NCBI GenBank assembly: GCA_027946365.1
Contig: JAPEUQ010000001.1
Coordinates: 1,736,001-1,800,000 of the forward strand
Source of the DNA: Kalmusia sp. IMI 367209
Lineage: Eukaryota > Ascomycota > Dothideomycetes > Pleosporales > Didymosphaeriaceae
Direction: 5' to 3'
Length of the DNA: 64,000 nt
A program made the translations under genes and the position numbers. How positions within the stretch are numbered: the first letter of the stretch is position 1; each line of letters begins with the position of its first letter. The notes under the pieces were generated by a model. It saw only the letters and a program-made list of their open reading frames with translations. It made no database searches and had not been told where the DNA came from. This document shows positions 23,293-35,078 of the stretch, piece by piece.

Positions 23293-26200
23293 TTACAGGT
23301 ACAAGCTCGCGCAGTTGCAGATGTCCCTGTTTCAAATTGTCAGCATCATCCATACAATCATCTCCAACAAAGGAAAACAGTGGGTGATCCCGGGCGTAAG
23401 GTTTGCAACGTACCGTTTGATGAGTTCCTGACATGTCCCCATCTTCTGGAACAGCATTGGATCGCCGATGATCCTCGCAGCATTCTTCACTTCCCTACAT
23501 GTCTCATCCAACCTTGTTATTACACGGACAATTGTACCTTCCATAACATCTGTCAGATCAGTGATGCGGTTGAACGACATGCCGCGCGCCCACTCGTGCA
23601 CAACCTCCACCATACCGAAGCGGGGCTTGCTGACAAAATCATTAGAGTCGTCTGCCGAAAGGATGACCTGGTGAAGAGTTTGCAACTGGTTGACTTTTTC
23701 AGAGATCTCGACAATCTTAGCGACACCACGTTCCAGGCTTGCGGTAAGTGTGGGCTCCACTTCGGTCTTCTCTTGGAAGACGAATGCAGAAAGTAAAGCA
23801 ACGATCTCTTCCGGCTCGTATTCTGCGAGCACATTTTCTAGGATGAGCTCAGTCAGAACCAACTCATCAGCAGAGTGGATCTGTCCGGATAGTTAGCAGT
23901 GCTCGTTTCGCATCATGAATCGCCTACCTCGCATGCCACCTTGCCTTTTAGCTCTACTCGAGAATCCTCATCGATAAATCCAAGATCCTTGAGCACAGAT
24001 ATCCTCTGCTCATAGTCAGGCAGCAGTTGGAGGTTCTGATCTGACATGAGCTGTCGCAGCTGAAGGATGTTCTCTTTGATAAGCCACTCGTCATGTTCCA
24101 TAGCGTAGTGCTCGAGGAAGCGAGGACACTTGAGGCAGGTCTTGCTCGTAGCCTCCCTTCCTGCCTTTCTCCTGGCCATCTCTATTTCACGAAAGTCGAG
24201 CTTCTTTATCCGGTCATAGTCATATTCATCCCAGTCTTGATAGTCCCAAGATTGGCATAAAGGTATGAATTGGTCTTGCGCGAGCTTGAGGGCGTCTTTC
24301 CGTCTAAATAAATTCTCCACACCGTCAGGAATGTCGATGACGGTAGCTGTAAAACATTCAATGTCGTTTAGAGGAATTAGGGAGCGCCTCAGTATCAAGT
24401 CTTTCTTGTCCTTTGGCAAGGGACGGAAGAATTTCGCAAAAGGTGACAAATACGGGAGTAGATCATCCACTTTGCGCGCTTCATTTCCTGCGATTTCTAG
24501 CACTTGTACTGTGGGTTCATTCCCTCTGCTTGTTCCCTCACGAAGAAGCATCCCAACAGTGCGAATATCGTTCTGCATTAGTCAGCATATCGTCAATGAA
24601 AGTCAAGTCTTGTCTGGTCACATGCCTTCTTGTAAACGACTAGGCGGTTAGGACCAAGTATTTTCCTACCAACGGGATTGATGAGTAGAGCGAGGTGGAG
24701 CTCATTTGTCAAACGTTGATAGTCCATGCAGGCTTGATGGCAAGCTTCGAGGTCAACGTCGCAGATCTCGCAAGGTTCGCGCTTTACTTTCTCAAGATCC
24801 GCCTCGGAGAGTTTGACTCTCTTCTCATGTTCAGGTAACAACGCCTGGGTCGCATTTTCACTAAAACTTCGTTTGATCATCTCTTCGATCTTAAGTGCCT
24901 CTACGCGTAGAAGATTGAGCATCATGTTGTAAGTAAGTCGAAATTGAGACCTCAATTTAGTAGGCTCGCCTAGCATCATTTGCCTAAGGCGAGCAACGGG
25001 GGGTGCTTCATCTGCTCCTGGGGCGCATATTATGACTGTACCAACAGTATCAAGACCTCTTCGTCCCGCCCTCCCTGCCATTTGAGTGTATTCACCAGGC
25101 AATAGGTCACGGAATTGCCGACCATCATGTTTCCGGAAACCAGAAAACACAACCGTTCTAGTAGGCAAGTTGAGACCCATGGCAAATGTCTCTGTAGCGA
25201 ATAGAACCTTGACAAGCGTCCTGGCGAATAGTATTTCGACCATTTCTTTGACGATTGGCAACATGCCACCATGATGCACTGCGATCCCTCGGCTAAGTAA
25301 CTCTCTGAGGCGTGTTATCTGAGGAAGCCCTCGGTCCTCAGGACTAAGTCGAGCAAGTGACTTTTCGATTGTCATGTGGATCGCGCTTTTCTCAGCAGCT
25401 GTGCAGTAATCCAAGTTCGAGAGAGCATCTGCATTCTCTTCGCAACGCTTCTTGGAAAACACAAAAATACAGGCTGGAAGGAGGTCTTTGTTACGTAGAT
25501 GCTGTATCAGATGGACCCATATGTTGCGATCTTGTGCGGCTGTGGTCCTGCCACCGCCACGTCCGGTACGCGCAATGTTGCCGCGCCCTCTCTGAGCTGG
25601 TGGACCACCACCGCGCCCGCCTCCGCGCTGTCCTTGTTGCTGGCCCCTTCCACGTTGGTTCTGGCCTCCTCGCCCCGGAGTGCCCCGACTGCCGCTCCCT
25701 CTTCCACTTTGGTTATCGTGTACGGGAGGTGCCTTTACTTTGTCTTTGCCAGAAAGAATATCGTTTGCCTCCTTCCATCCACTCTCCACGAATTTCTTGT
25801 CTGCCGTTACAATCTTGTACATGCCTTTCCCGGCCCAAAGATAATGCTCAAGGGGCACAGGACGCTTCGGGGTGGAGATAACATAGATATTCTTCCTCTT
25901 TGTTCTCCCGACCCATGAGGCAAACTCGTGAGTATTCGGAACCGTGGCGGATAGAAGAATGAGAGTGACATGCTCTGGTAGCATGATGATGACCTCTTCC
26001 CACACAACGCCCCGCTCTAGATCATTCACATAGTGGACTTCGTCAAAGATGACAAACTCAACATCTCTGATCAGATCAGCACCTCGATACAACATACTTC
26101 GTAGAATTTCGGTCGTCATGATCAAACAGCTAGCCTCAGGCCGAATTTGTACGTCGCCTGTTAAGATGCCAACGTCGTCGAAGGTAAGACGAAAGTCGCG

Positions 26201-27334
26201 AAACTTTTGATTACTGAGAGCTTTGATTGGCGATGTGTAAATGGCTTTTGTCATGTGCTTCGCGGCTAAAGCTATGGCATACTCTGCAACCACAGTCTTT
26301 CCAGCAGAAGTATGAGCTGCAACAAAGACAGAATCGCCATGCTCTAGATGATAGACTGCCTCCTTCTGGAAAGTATCGAGCTCGAAAGGATACTCACGAG
26401 CCATCTCGGGTACTAGCTCCCGGAAATTTGTGATCTCGCGGTTGATGTCTACCATATGAGCCCATTCTCTACTTCCTTTCTTTGTGGCAGCCATCCCCAG
26501 TGGGCCGTGGGGAGCCAATGCCGGAAATTCGACGGGAAGCAGTGAGTCAATCTCCTCATCTCCTGGCGTTTGTGCATCATCCTCCGGCGTGACATTACCG
26601 TTGGGTACCTTGAAGCCATCATCGAGATCATCTTCGTCTGCTGGCTCAGCTGTCGACTGCAATGGGTCCTCGCCAAGGGTATCTTCAACCTCTTTAGCGG
26701 TCTTAGTGTCGGCAGCAGGCTTCTTCTGAATGTCAAGTCCACGTGTAAAGCCAGGTGGGATCTCCAAAAGGCCACCTTCAGCGCTGAAGTTGATCACCCT
26801 GTCTAGACCGTTGATTGGTTTTGCATTGGCTGTTTCTTGGCGGGATATGGCTTCGTCTTCAATGGCTGCAATTGCTTCTACGCCATCCAGTCCGCCTGGA
26901 GCAAAGGGGAAAAAGCCAGCCGCGCCACGCACAAACTCTGCTCGATTCGCAGGCTTCCTCAACAAAGATGTAGAATTTTTTGCAGTAGCCGAGTTTGCTG
27001 GTACAGTGACCTCTTTGTAGCCTGTGACACGACCCTCTAGCCCTTCACGTGTGAAACGTATGATGGTGCGGGTTTGAGTTGGGGCGATCTCGAAGAGGCT
27101 GCGATAGTTGGTCGGAGCGTCCCAGCGTTGTTGTAGACGATTCAACCATTGCGTATTGAAAGATCGTGAAGGTGTTAAAAACTCATTCTCTAGCTCCTTC
27201 CTGACGTCGTCTTTGGTCTTGCGTTGACGTTTAGGTGGGCGTTGTTTGCTCGTGAGTGAGTCTCTCCAGTCTGGACCCATTACGTTATCGGCGCTGAAAT
27301 GCAGCTTCTCAAGCTGCTCAGCTAGTCCTTCCAT
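23293..27334 (-). CDS. SKI2: Ski2 helicase of the Ski complex (3'-5' cytoplasmic mRNA decay)
   Basis: There are four exons on the minus strand: 24626-27334, 23928-24572, 23414-23880 and 23293-23326, giving 1284 residues (yeast Ski2 has 1287). The N-terminal Ski3/Ski8-binding region is followed by RecA1 with AAHTSAGKT (about 337-345) and the DEVH box in VIFDEVHYV (about 434), and by RecA2 with HHGGMLP (about 688) and [10 protein letters not shown] (about 753). The arch and DSHCT domain come last, ending in ASLYL. An RGG-rich, probably disordered insert lies between the two RecA domains (about 538-590). Ski2 threads mRNA into the cytoplasmic exosome. The first intron (24573-24625) has a GC donor (AAG/GCATGT); no GT alternative keeps the frame. 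The last exon encodes only 11 residues. An in-frame upstream start exists, but [13 protein letters not shown] is the natural N-terminus. Confidence 0.96.
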
Positions 27335-27761
27335 ATCTTGCCGTTGAATAAAGAATTGTGAGTGTTTGAGATTTGGTGGTAGTAAATCATTAGGTGACGA
27401 CAAATAAAAGGCGATCGCCAAGACTTCAAACGCGACCGCGGGGCAAGTGCGCCCCACTATGAACATGACACGAGTAATGCAATCACAGTGATAAAAGAAC
27501 GGATTAGTACTACTCCTATCTTATTTCTGTATCGCTTGGGGTTTTGCACCAGGTAATTGTTTCTAATGGTCGATGTTTTGAGAATTGATAATTTCTTTAC
27601 CCAGTCTGCATGCCAACAATTAGGGCAACAAAATCGTAAGAAATGAAATTGGATATCGAACGCCTCGCTATGCATAGATGATTCGACCGCCGCACATTAC
27701 CAATGGAAACTCTTGCCAACGCTCATAAACACAATCGAGCACTCGTTAGCATCCTACCAGA
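27335..27761. other. Intergenic region, SKI2 promoter and CSM3 3' end
   Basis: The two flanking genes run in the same direction on the minus strand. Nothing coding is seen. The SKI2 upstream sequence contains CGCGACCGCGG and similar GC-rich patches just before the start. Confidence 0.4.
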
Positions 27762-28615
27762 TCACCACATTTCCTCCATTTCGGCCATTGCTTCCATTGC
27801 GTCTGCGAATGGGTCTTCGGTCCTAGCTGCGGCTGCACTTGCTCCCGTCTGAGGAGCAATCGTACTCTCCGCCAGCAACGCATCTAGTTCATCCTCATCC
27901 GGATCTTCGGCTGGTGCTTCAGCATCGTTCGTTCCGTTTGGCAGTTCCTGTTGCGGCTCCTCTTCTGAGAGTCGGCCTTGAATTGTGTTCCCTTGTTCGA
28001 TGCCCTCCATCTGATCTGTTCCTTGTTTCGTGTGTTCCTCTGTGATGACAATATTGGCCTCGTCTTCGTCCTCGACTGTATGCCTTGGCTTGCCCTCGTC
28101 GATCCACTCCTTTCTCATGAGTTGCATACGCTTCGAGTGGCCGAGCTTTTCGATCATAGCCAAGCCATCTGCAAACTTGGCGCGCGGGTAGAGGTCATCA
28201 AGCCACAGCTGGTACATGTTCAGCATACGCGCAATATCTCCGTACTGTTCCGCTGTTAGCAAATATCTCTATCGTAGCGCAGCCGTCGCATTACCTCGTG
28301 CCCCTTTCCTTTGAGCTTCAGCCGCTCTTTCGATATTCTCCGCAACTTGGGTATACCAGGGTCAGAGAGAAGCCGGATCTCATCAAGTTTGGGAATTGGT
28401 TGTCGCTTTTTCACCACCTTGATCTCTTCATCAATACCTAGGCCAGCATCATCTCCGGCTGGTTTCTGAGGCCGCGACGGTTGCACCTGCGCTTGAATGT
28501 TGCTTGTATCGAATATGTCCTGGCCATTTAGGGTTCCGTTGAGGATAGCGTCTAGCTCGTCATCGGAGGGTATATCGTTTGCCAGAGGGTTTTCTAGATG
28601 ATTGATGGTCGCCAT
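27762..28615 (-). CDS. CSM3: Replication fork protection complex subunit Csm3/Swi3 (TIPIN)
   Basis: There are two exons on the minus strand, 28295-28615 and 27762-28244, giving 267 residues. The Swi3 domain (about residues 75-150) is clear: [19 protein letters not shown], then [20 protein letters not shown] and [11 protein letters not shown]. The C-terminal half is acidic and low in complexity, ending EMEEMW. Csm3 pairs with Tof1 (Timeless) to keep the helicase and polymerase together at stalled forks and to activate the checkpoint. The 49-nt intron could use either of two nearby AG acceptors; only the one leading into YGDIARMLN keeps the frame. It is divergent from HPR1, 365 nt between start codons. 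Confidence 0.93.
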
Positions 28616-28980
28616 TGTAAAAGGTATGTTAAGTTTTTATCTGGATTTGATTTGATTCCAGCGGGTAGCACGAGTACGAATATAATGTAAAGGCGAGCCC
28701 AAAGCGACTCAAGACGCGTAGCGGGGGGACGCGTTTCGCGTCTGCCAAGGAAACTGCTGATGTAATTGGAGCTAAGGCCAGGTTCCGCCACTAGCGCAAA
28801 CTCATCGTGAGCCTTTTGTTAAACATCACCGAGCAACTAGGAACACTTAAGAAGTTTGCGGACAACCCAAATCAAAGGAGTTTACTTCCTTACCTACCTT
28901 ATACGATAACGGCATATCATTCGATCCGATCCTACCAACAACACGCGACTTCTGACAATTTGAATCCCTGCTACCAGGCC
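28616..28980. promoter_or_regulatory. Bidirectional promoter between CSM3 and HPR1
   Basis: This 365-nt interval separates the two divergent start codons. The HPR1 frame is open back to 28807 but has no ATG before 28981, so the leader probably begins within this stretch. No individual site is identified. Confidence 0.5.
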
Positions 28981-31278
28981 ATGGCCATACTAGAGATGGC
29001 TCCAGAGGCAGCATTTAGCTCTAGACTCAGTACCTTGTTACGACGCGCGCGTACTATTAAGCACGAAACCTCCATCGACCCACCTTTGCAGGTTTCTGCA
29101 CTCGTAGAGGGTAACGAACCACTTTTGGATCGTGTGGAGGGTGAAGACCTCCGCAATCTTGCTGTTGAAAGCGCCGCCAAGAGCATTCTCTATCCTATCC
29201 TTGTGGGTCTACAACATTTGTATAGAAGTCCGAGGCTCATAATATCTAGGGCTCTACGCGCATTCAGGACCCTTCCTTTGTCACAGTATGGAACCTTCTG
29301 GACATCATCCAAGGTTGCGCCGACAGAGGTATTGATTGCGTCTGCATGCGACGTCTACGGACTGACCAGACTAGATCTTTGTTCTAATCAGCTGGTGCTT
29401 CTCCTTGTTGAAGAGGTCCTAGACAGTCTATCGCTTGCTGATTGTCGGATCGCGTTCAGCTTCCTCGAGTCGCGTCGAGAGATGATCATCACTGTAGGTC
29501 ACATCAGCACTATCATACAGTACTGGGACAAAAGCTCGAAGAATCAATGCGGACAAGGCTACCATATGATATACGATACGTACAATGACGGTCTTGAAAC
29601 TTTTGTCCCGTAATTGTGGAGAAAGTTCTTACTGATCTTCTCTTAGGCATTGACCATAAGCAAAGAGATGGTCATATTACGCACGTGTAATGAACTACTT
29701 CGCCGTTCGTCGCGGGCAGAGGACCCTGTATTCTGTGGACGTGTCTACGTGTTCCTCTTCCAAACCTTTCCACTAGACCATAGGGGCTCCGTTAATCTGC
29801 GCGGTGATTTCCATGTTGGAAACGTGACTACCTTTGAAGACTATCTCGCGTCCGATCAGGGCGCTGATAGTATGGCCATAGATACAAGTATACCTACCGA
29901 GGTCAAGGAAGAGGCCAAATCAGAAGAAGTGGCCAAACCCACAGAGACTGACAATTCCTCGAGGGAGGACCCCTCCACTCTGGATATCGAGACCCTCTAT
30001 CCTGTCTTTTGGTCGTTACAACACGTCTTTTCGGACCCTCCGCGGTTGTTCGATGATGAAAAGTTCAAACAATTCCAAAGGGGGCTTGAGGCCACCCTCG
30101 CGAAATTCAAAGAAGTACCAAAGGTCATACAATCCGGAGAGACGGTTCGGAAAGCAGGAGCTTCGCCACCACCAGACGCCAATTACGACGAATTTGCAAG
30201 CGCCTTCAACCCCAAATACCTCACTAGCCGCGATTTGTTCAAGCTTGAGGTATGCACTACTTCTGCTGCACTGTTGAGGAGCTATAACTTATTATCCGCA
30301 GCTGAGCGATCTTGCATTCCAACGCCACATCCTGATACAGGCACTGATCTTGATTGACTTTCTTTTGTCATTAACAGAGAAGTCGAAGAGTAAGCCGCAT
30401 TACGAGAAAGCACAACGGGCGATGCAATACAATTTCACACTACGTGAAGAGGACGTAAGTAGAGGATCTTTTTTCTTCGCGGACTCCCCGCCACGCTTGC
30501 TTCTACACTTTCGTACAGTCTAGGCTTGTGAACTGTATCCTAGGGTAACATACGGTACCCAGGCTAGTGAGGTGGAGCTGTAGCCCTGGCTGCATCCCAA
30601 CGATCGTACTTCAGCTGACCACAAAGCACAGACCGAGTGGGCGTTGGGCATCAAGAATTCGATTGCAAATTACTTGCAGGACGGTCCAGATGGCAAATTC
30701 TATTACCGAATGGTTGACACGGTACTTTCACGCGATAAGAATTGGGTTAGATGGAAGATGGACAATTGTCGATCTTTTACGCGTCAAAGGGTTCCTGCGA
30801 AGGACTTCCTGGAGTCCAAGGTTGGAGCACGAGATGCGGTCTCCAGTAAAAAGGCTTTCAAGCCGACCACAGTGCCGTCATCACTACAATTTCTGGCCAA
30901 CGCTGCGCCAGGAAAGGGGCTGGCAGAGCTGAGGCAACGAGAAAGGTAAGCTATCCTGTGCTCCACCACGCACGACCGTCAGGTTCCGGTCGTCCGATCA
31001 GCATTTCGATTGCTCACGGGATCAGGTTCGCAAAGCCAAGCCCACAGGAATATACGACGCGGATAGAGACGACTGACCAAAAACCCCCAAATGAGGATGA
31101 TTTGCGTGAACCAGAAGAGAAAGTGACCAGCAGCACGTGGAGGGGCCTCCGTCTGGCTTCACGCGACCAGCTGAGCTTGTTCGATAGGTTCAGCCACGCA
31201 GATGGTCTGAAGAGCCTCTTTCAGCCGGCACAGACTGTCCCGAAAGACAAGGGGGGCGAGGAGCCGCGGGCCGAGTAA
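28981..31278 (+). CDS. HPR1: THO complex subunit 1 (Hpr1/THOC1)
   Basis: There are five exons: 28981-29493, 29647-30249, 30302-30454, 30632-30945 and 31026-31278, giving about 611 residues. Diagnostic segments are VILRTCNELLRR followed by RAEDPVFCGRVYVFLF (exon 2), TLYPVFWSLQHVF and the tract around FYYRMVDTVLSRDKNWVRWK (exon 4). An acidic Glu/Lys insert lies in exon 2. Hpr1 is part of THO/TREX, which packages nascent mRNA for export and prevents R-loops. Two introns are unusually long for this locus (153 and 177 nt). I joined them by frame and by the family spacing between RRE and VILR, so a missed micro-exon cannot be fully excluded. I chose 28981 as the start (MAILEMAPEAAF); a second in-frame ATG follows at 28996. 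Confidence 0.88.
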
Positions 31279-34200
31279 CATGCATTGAGTTGATTGTGGC
31301 TAATCTTTGCAACAGCAGACACGATGGTGGACTAGCAGCGCGGTGATGCTGACCCCATACCGGATAGGTACAGCACTAGGACAAATGGCCAGAGACACAC
31401 TGTGGGCTGAGTTACCGCAAGATACCTAATAAACGCGAGGAACTGCCTACAAACTTTGAACCCGTGACTGAGCACTATGAAAGAAATGTTGGACATACAT
31501 CATGGCTCGGAGCGTGCCATGACTCACACAGCGACATTTGTACATACTGATGGCCTAGGACTGCATCGTCCCTCAAGATTCTTCGGAGCGCGCAACTATG
31601 CAAATGACCCCTCGAAGCACTTTCTACACCCCCACCGGATTCTTCAGATGGCGTGCACTTGACGAACAGGAAGTGGCGCTTTGCAGTTACTGCAAGTGAT
31701 ACCAGGATAAACTTTCGACTACGCACCGGAGTTGGAAGCATGAAAGAGTGGACGGGCCCAAGCGACAGTTCGATAACCCATCCAGAGAGCCCCCCAGCAC
31801 GGCCTACGTTCATTCGTCCGGAGTTAGAAGCATGAAAAGTGGGCAGGCCATGTTCGACGCAGACGACGTGCATGTCTCCGAACAAGCCTCGACGATACGA
31901 TCGTGATTCCCCCACAACAAGCTTGGCCAACCGACCGTGCCACTGGATGTTGAGTGGCTCGCGGCTAAGTCAAGTGATTGCGGCGCATGGCGGCGAGCCC
32001 GGTGCGCGGCTGGACTCGACGCCTCATCTTCATGAACAGTGACTTGCACAGTATACTCGCACCGGGAAGCGGATGATGGCATGAGGGATGCCAGGCTCTA
32101 GGATGCTGATGCAACAGATTTCCGAGAAGACCGATGAGCTTCTCCTGGCTAGCTAGGCTTCTCCCTGGCACCATCGCACGGCAGCGAGTGGCCGCCGCGG
32201 ACCGGGGGGAAAGACGGGCGAGGTCAACTGGTGGATGGGGGCGCGGCACTAGTATTGGACTTCAGGCTCATTGAGTATGCGTTGTCAGCACTCGATCCAT
32301 CGAAGTGGGCGATTCTGCAGCGTTCCGAAATGAAAGGGACCTTTGTGCACCGTCGCCTGTTCCCTCTGCGCTGCCGGCATGCGAAAGTCGGCCAGACTGG
32401 CTGCTCTGCGCTGACATGGAGTGGGACGTTTTGGTCCGGGTGGTGTTTTGTCACAGCCCGACCCACCTGGTGTGGTTCTGGTGTGGTTCTGGTCGTTCTA
32501 CCAGGTCATTATGTCAGGCGCGCTAGCATGTGGCGGGCGTAGCTCGACATCGGCTTCGTCCAGGGCCGCCGCGCGAAGCATCTTCTGCCGACCTCAGCAG
32601 ACAATCCATGTCGTCTATCAAACCTCCGCGACCAAAGGCCTGCGCCCTGCGCCATGAGCCGTGGGAAATATCCGCGGCGGAGACAGCGCGCAGGGCCCGG
32701 GCTCGCTCTGGCTGGCCGTCCTGCTCATTTCCTGGCCACCCTCGCCGCCCCTGCGATTGGGGTGCACCCGTTCGACCTCCAGGCCCGCCTGCTTGGCGAC
32801 GTTTGGAGACACTGCTCCCGCGGCATAGCGCTCAGAGATTGCGTACGCCGTCGAAGGTGTTTCTGGGCGCCTGCGAAACGCCCGCCTGCTTCACTCCCCG
32901 ATGCGCACTGCCGCCCACGCCCGCCGAACGCGATGGTGCTGTATTTCGCGCAGTTGCATGGCAGGCCGAGTGCCATCCGCCATCCGGACTTGCTCGTGCT
33001 GGGCGTGTGCAATGCTGCGGCGACTGGTGTCGGCTGGCCGTCTGCTTCTGGCACGGGCGGCGGCGAAAGGCTGTGGCAGAGGCGCTCGAGGTACCTGGCG
33101 CTGATCAGCGCGGAAGGGCTCGGTGGCTTGCGATCAGGGCTGGTGGCCAGAGCGGATCTGCTCCGAAGCGAGCAATGGAAATTGAAGCCGTCTGACCCAG
33201 CCAACAACAGGAATTCGAGCGTGCCGGCTGTCAGCGGGCGCACTGCTTCTTCCTGCCAGGCGAGGTCACGTTACGCTGCGCTGGCTGCTGTCAACCACCG
33301 TTGGACAAGCACCGCAGCGCGCTAAGCTCGAGCACCGCAGGCTTCGAGAAACAGCTTTTCCCGGGGCGGGCCGAGCGTCTTTCAACGTTGGATCTCATCG
33401 GCGGCCAGCCAGATCTGTTCGCGCGTTTCCAGCACGCCCCTCCAATTGGCAGTACTCTGCGCCTAGGCGCTCACTACGACCGATCGCGCAGGTGCAGCAG
33501 CAGGGTCACCAATGCAGCTAGAGGCTAGAGGTTGGTCGCTCGCCGACGCCTGACGCCTGACGGCTTCGTCTTTCATGCAGCAGCACCACGGCGCGCAATG
33601 GGCGGCTCAAGAGCAAGGCTGACGATGCAGAGCGTTCCTGACGCAATCTCGCCAGCCATAGCCGTTACGGAACGCCTACGCATGAGCGCACTGTCAAGCC
33701 ACAGGACCGTGTGATAGGCGCGCTCGCCCGGAGGGAGCGGCGTTGTAAGTGCGCTCGTTGCTCGACAGCAGCATGGACTGCACCACGATGCACCACGCGC
33801 GGGCTGAGATTCCCAGTCCGACCTCCCCCCATCACGGCCGTCAGCTAAAGCAGCGAGACCCCGCAACAAGCGTTGCCGAGCCCTGTACCATCCCTGCCGC
33901 GGACCCCCTTGCCCTCCCGTTGTGCTGTGGGCATGCACCTGCCAATGGTGCCGCCTGGCGATGCAGACGGCCTTGTTCGTCGGCGGTTTTCTCCCATGTC
34001 GCCCCTGGTCCTCTGCAGGTGCAGGCCTCCATGTTCACGCCTCTCACATTCTCCTTCGAGAAGGGCACCCTTGTGGCCGCCAGCACACCTGATCCCAGCG
34101 GCCTTCGATTCGCCAGAGTCCGCTCCGTTCCCCTCGTCGTCTGAAAGGCTCACGTCCCGAGGTACCGCACCCCTGTGCCTTGAATCTTGCCTGGGGTCTG

Positions 34201-35078
34201 CCACCCGTATTAGCCCTCGAGGGAAGTCACGCCTCTCGTTCGTGTAACAAACCGCTTCCAGATCCTCGAAGATATGATGTTTCCCTAAGAAGCCCCTCTG
34301 CCCTGGCGGTGGCCTGAACCCCCAGTCTCTGAACTTCTCTTAACCTCGATTTATCCGGATCGCCCACGGCAAAGTGCCGTCAAGCCTTTTCAGTCTGAAT
34401 GATCTGTTCGCCTCCCGGCCGCTATCGCTGATATAGCATCGTGGTGTTCCTCAGCACATTTTACAAAGACCACCCGAATCGACGCGTGAACATAACTGGC
34501 ACCACCCACCTTGCCTCACCTCTGTCAAGTGTCAACCGCTGTCGGGCCCGGCCATTCTTTATTTGGCTTCCGGTATCACCCTCTTACTAGCTGCTATTTC
34601 GAGCAGGCGTCACACCAAAACTCCGCGCCCCATTCCTGTCTTGGGTGCGACATCAGCCATTCAGCCTTGGGCCTGCATATCAGCACCCCCAAACCGCTCC
34701 GACGCCGCGCCCCACGACTGTTTCTCTGTTACAGACCTGCGACCTTAACGCATCGAGCAGTCTATACGCTCGATTTTGCTTAAAGCCTCGCGAACGCCTT
34801 CTGCTCCTTCGCCGATCACCCGTGTTCAACCCCGCACTGGGATTGGAGTCCGATTGAGTCTCTGTTTACTGCAAGCAAGCCTCATCGGCTCCTCTCTTTC
34901 TGCAGCCACACACCGGGCGTTCGTCTCGTCTCGATCCCGCACTGTCAAAGCTGTCTGTTCCTTACAGTCTCAGGCCACCTGTATCGTACAGCACTTGGCC
35001 GAAGCTCAGGGACGCATTGTCAGTCGACTCACCTCAGGATACACAATACACACGAGGACCCTGTCCTTGAAGGCGCCA
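31279..35078. other. Long gene-poor region upstream of the homeobox gene
   Basis: About 3.8 kb without a recognisable protein. From about 32.5 to 34.2 kb the DNA is GC-rich and open frames up to about 220 codons occur on both strands, overlapping and unlike any family I know; I treat them as chance. The last 300 nt before the homeobox ATG are open in the same frame without an ATG. The stretch probably contains the promoter and a long 5' leader of the homeobox gene, and may hold non-coding transcripts. Confidence 0.45.

Noticed and set aside
32530..33325. Overlapping open frames of 170-223 codons on both strands.
   Set aside because: The DNA here is GC-rich, the frames overlap on opposite strands, and none shows domain features; chance openness is more likely.
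34776..35078. Open frame upstream of the homeobox ATG, possibly an N-terminal extension.
   Set aside because: It has no ATG and no convincing upstream acceptor, and MVDGNLFIPLSPPSSP is a natural start; treated as leader.
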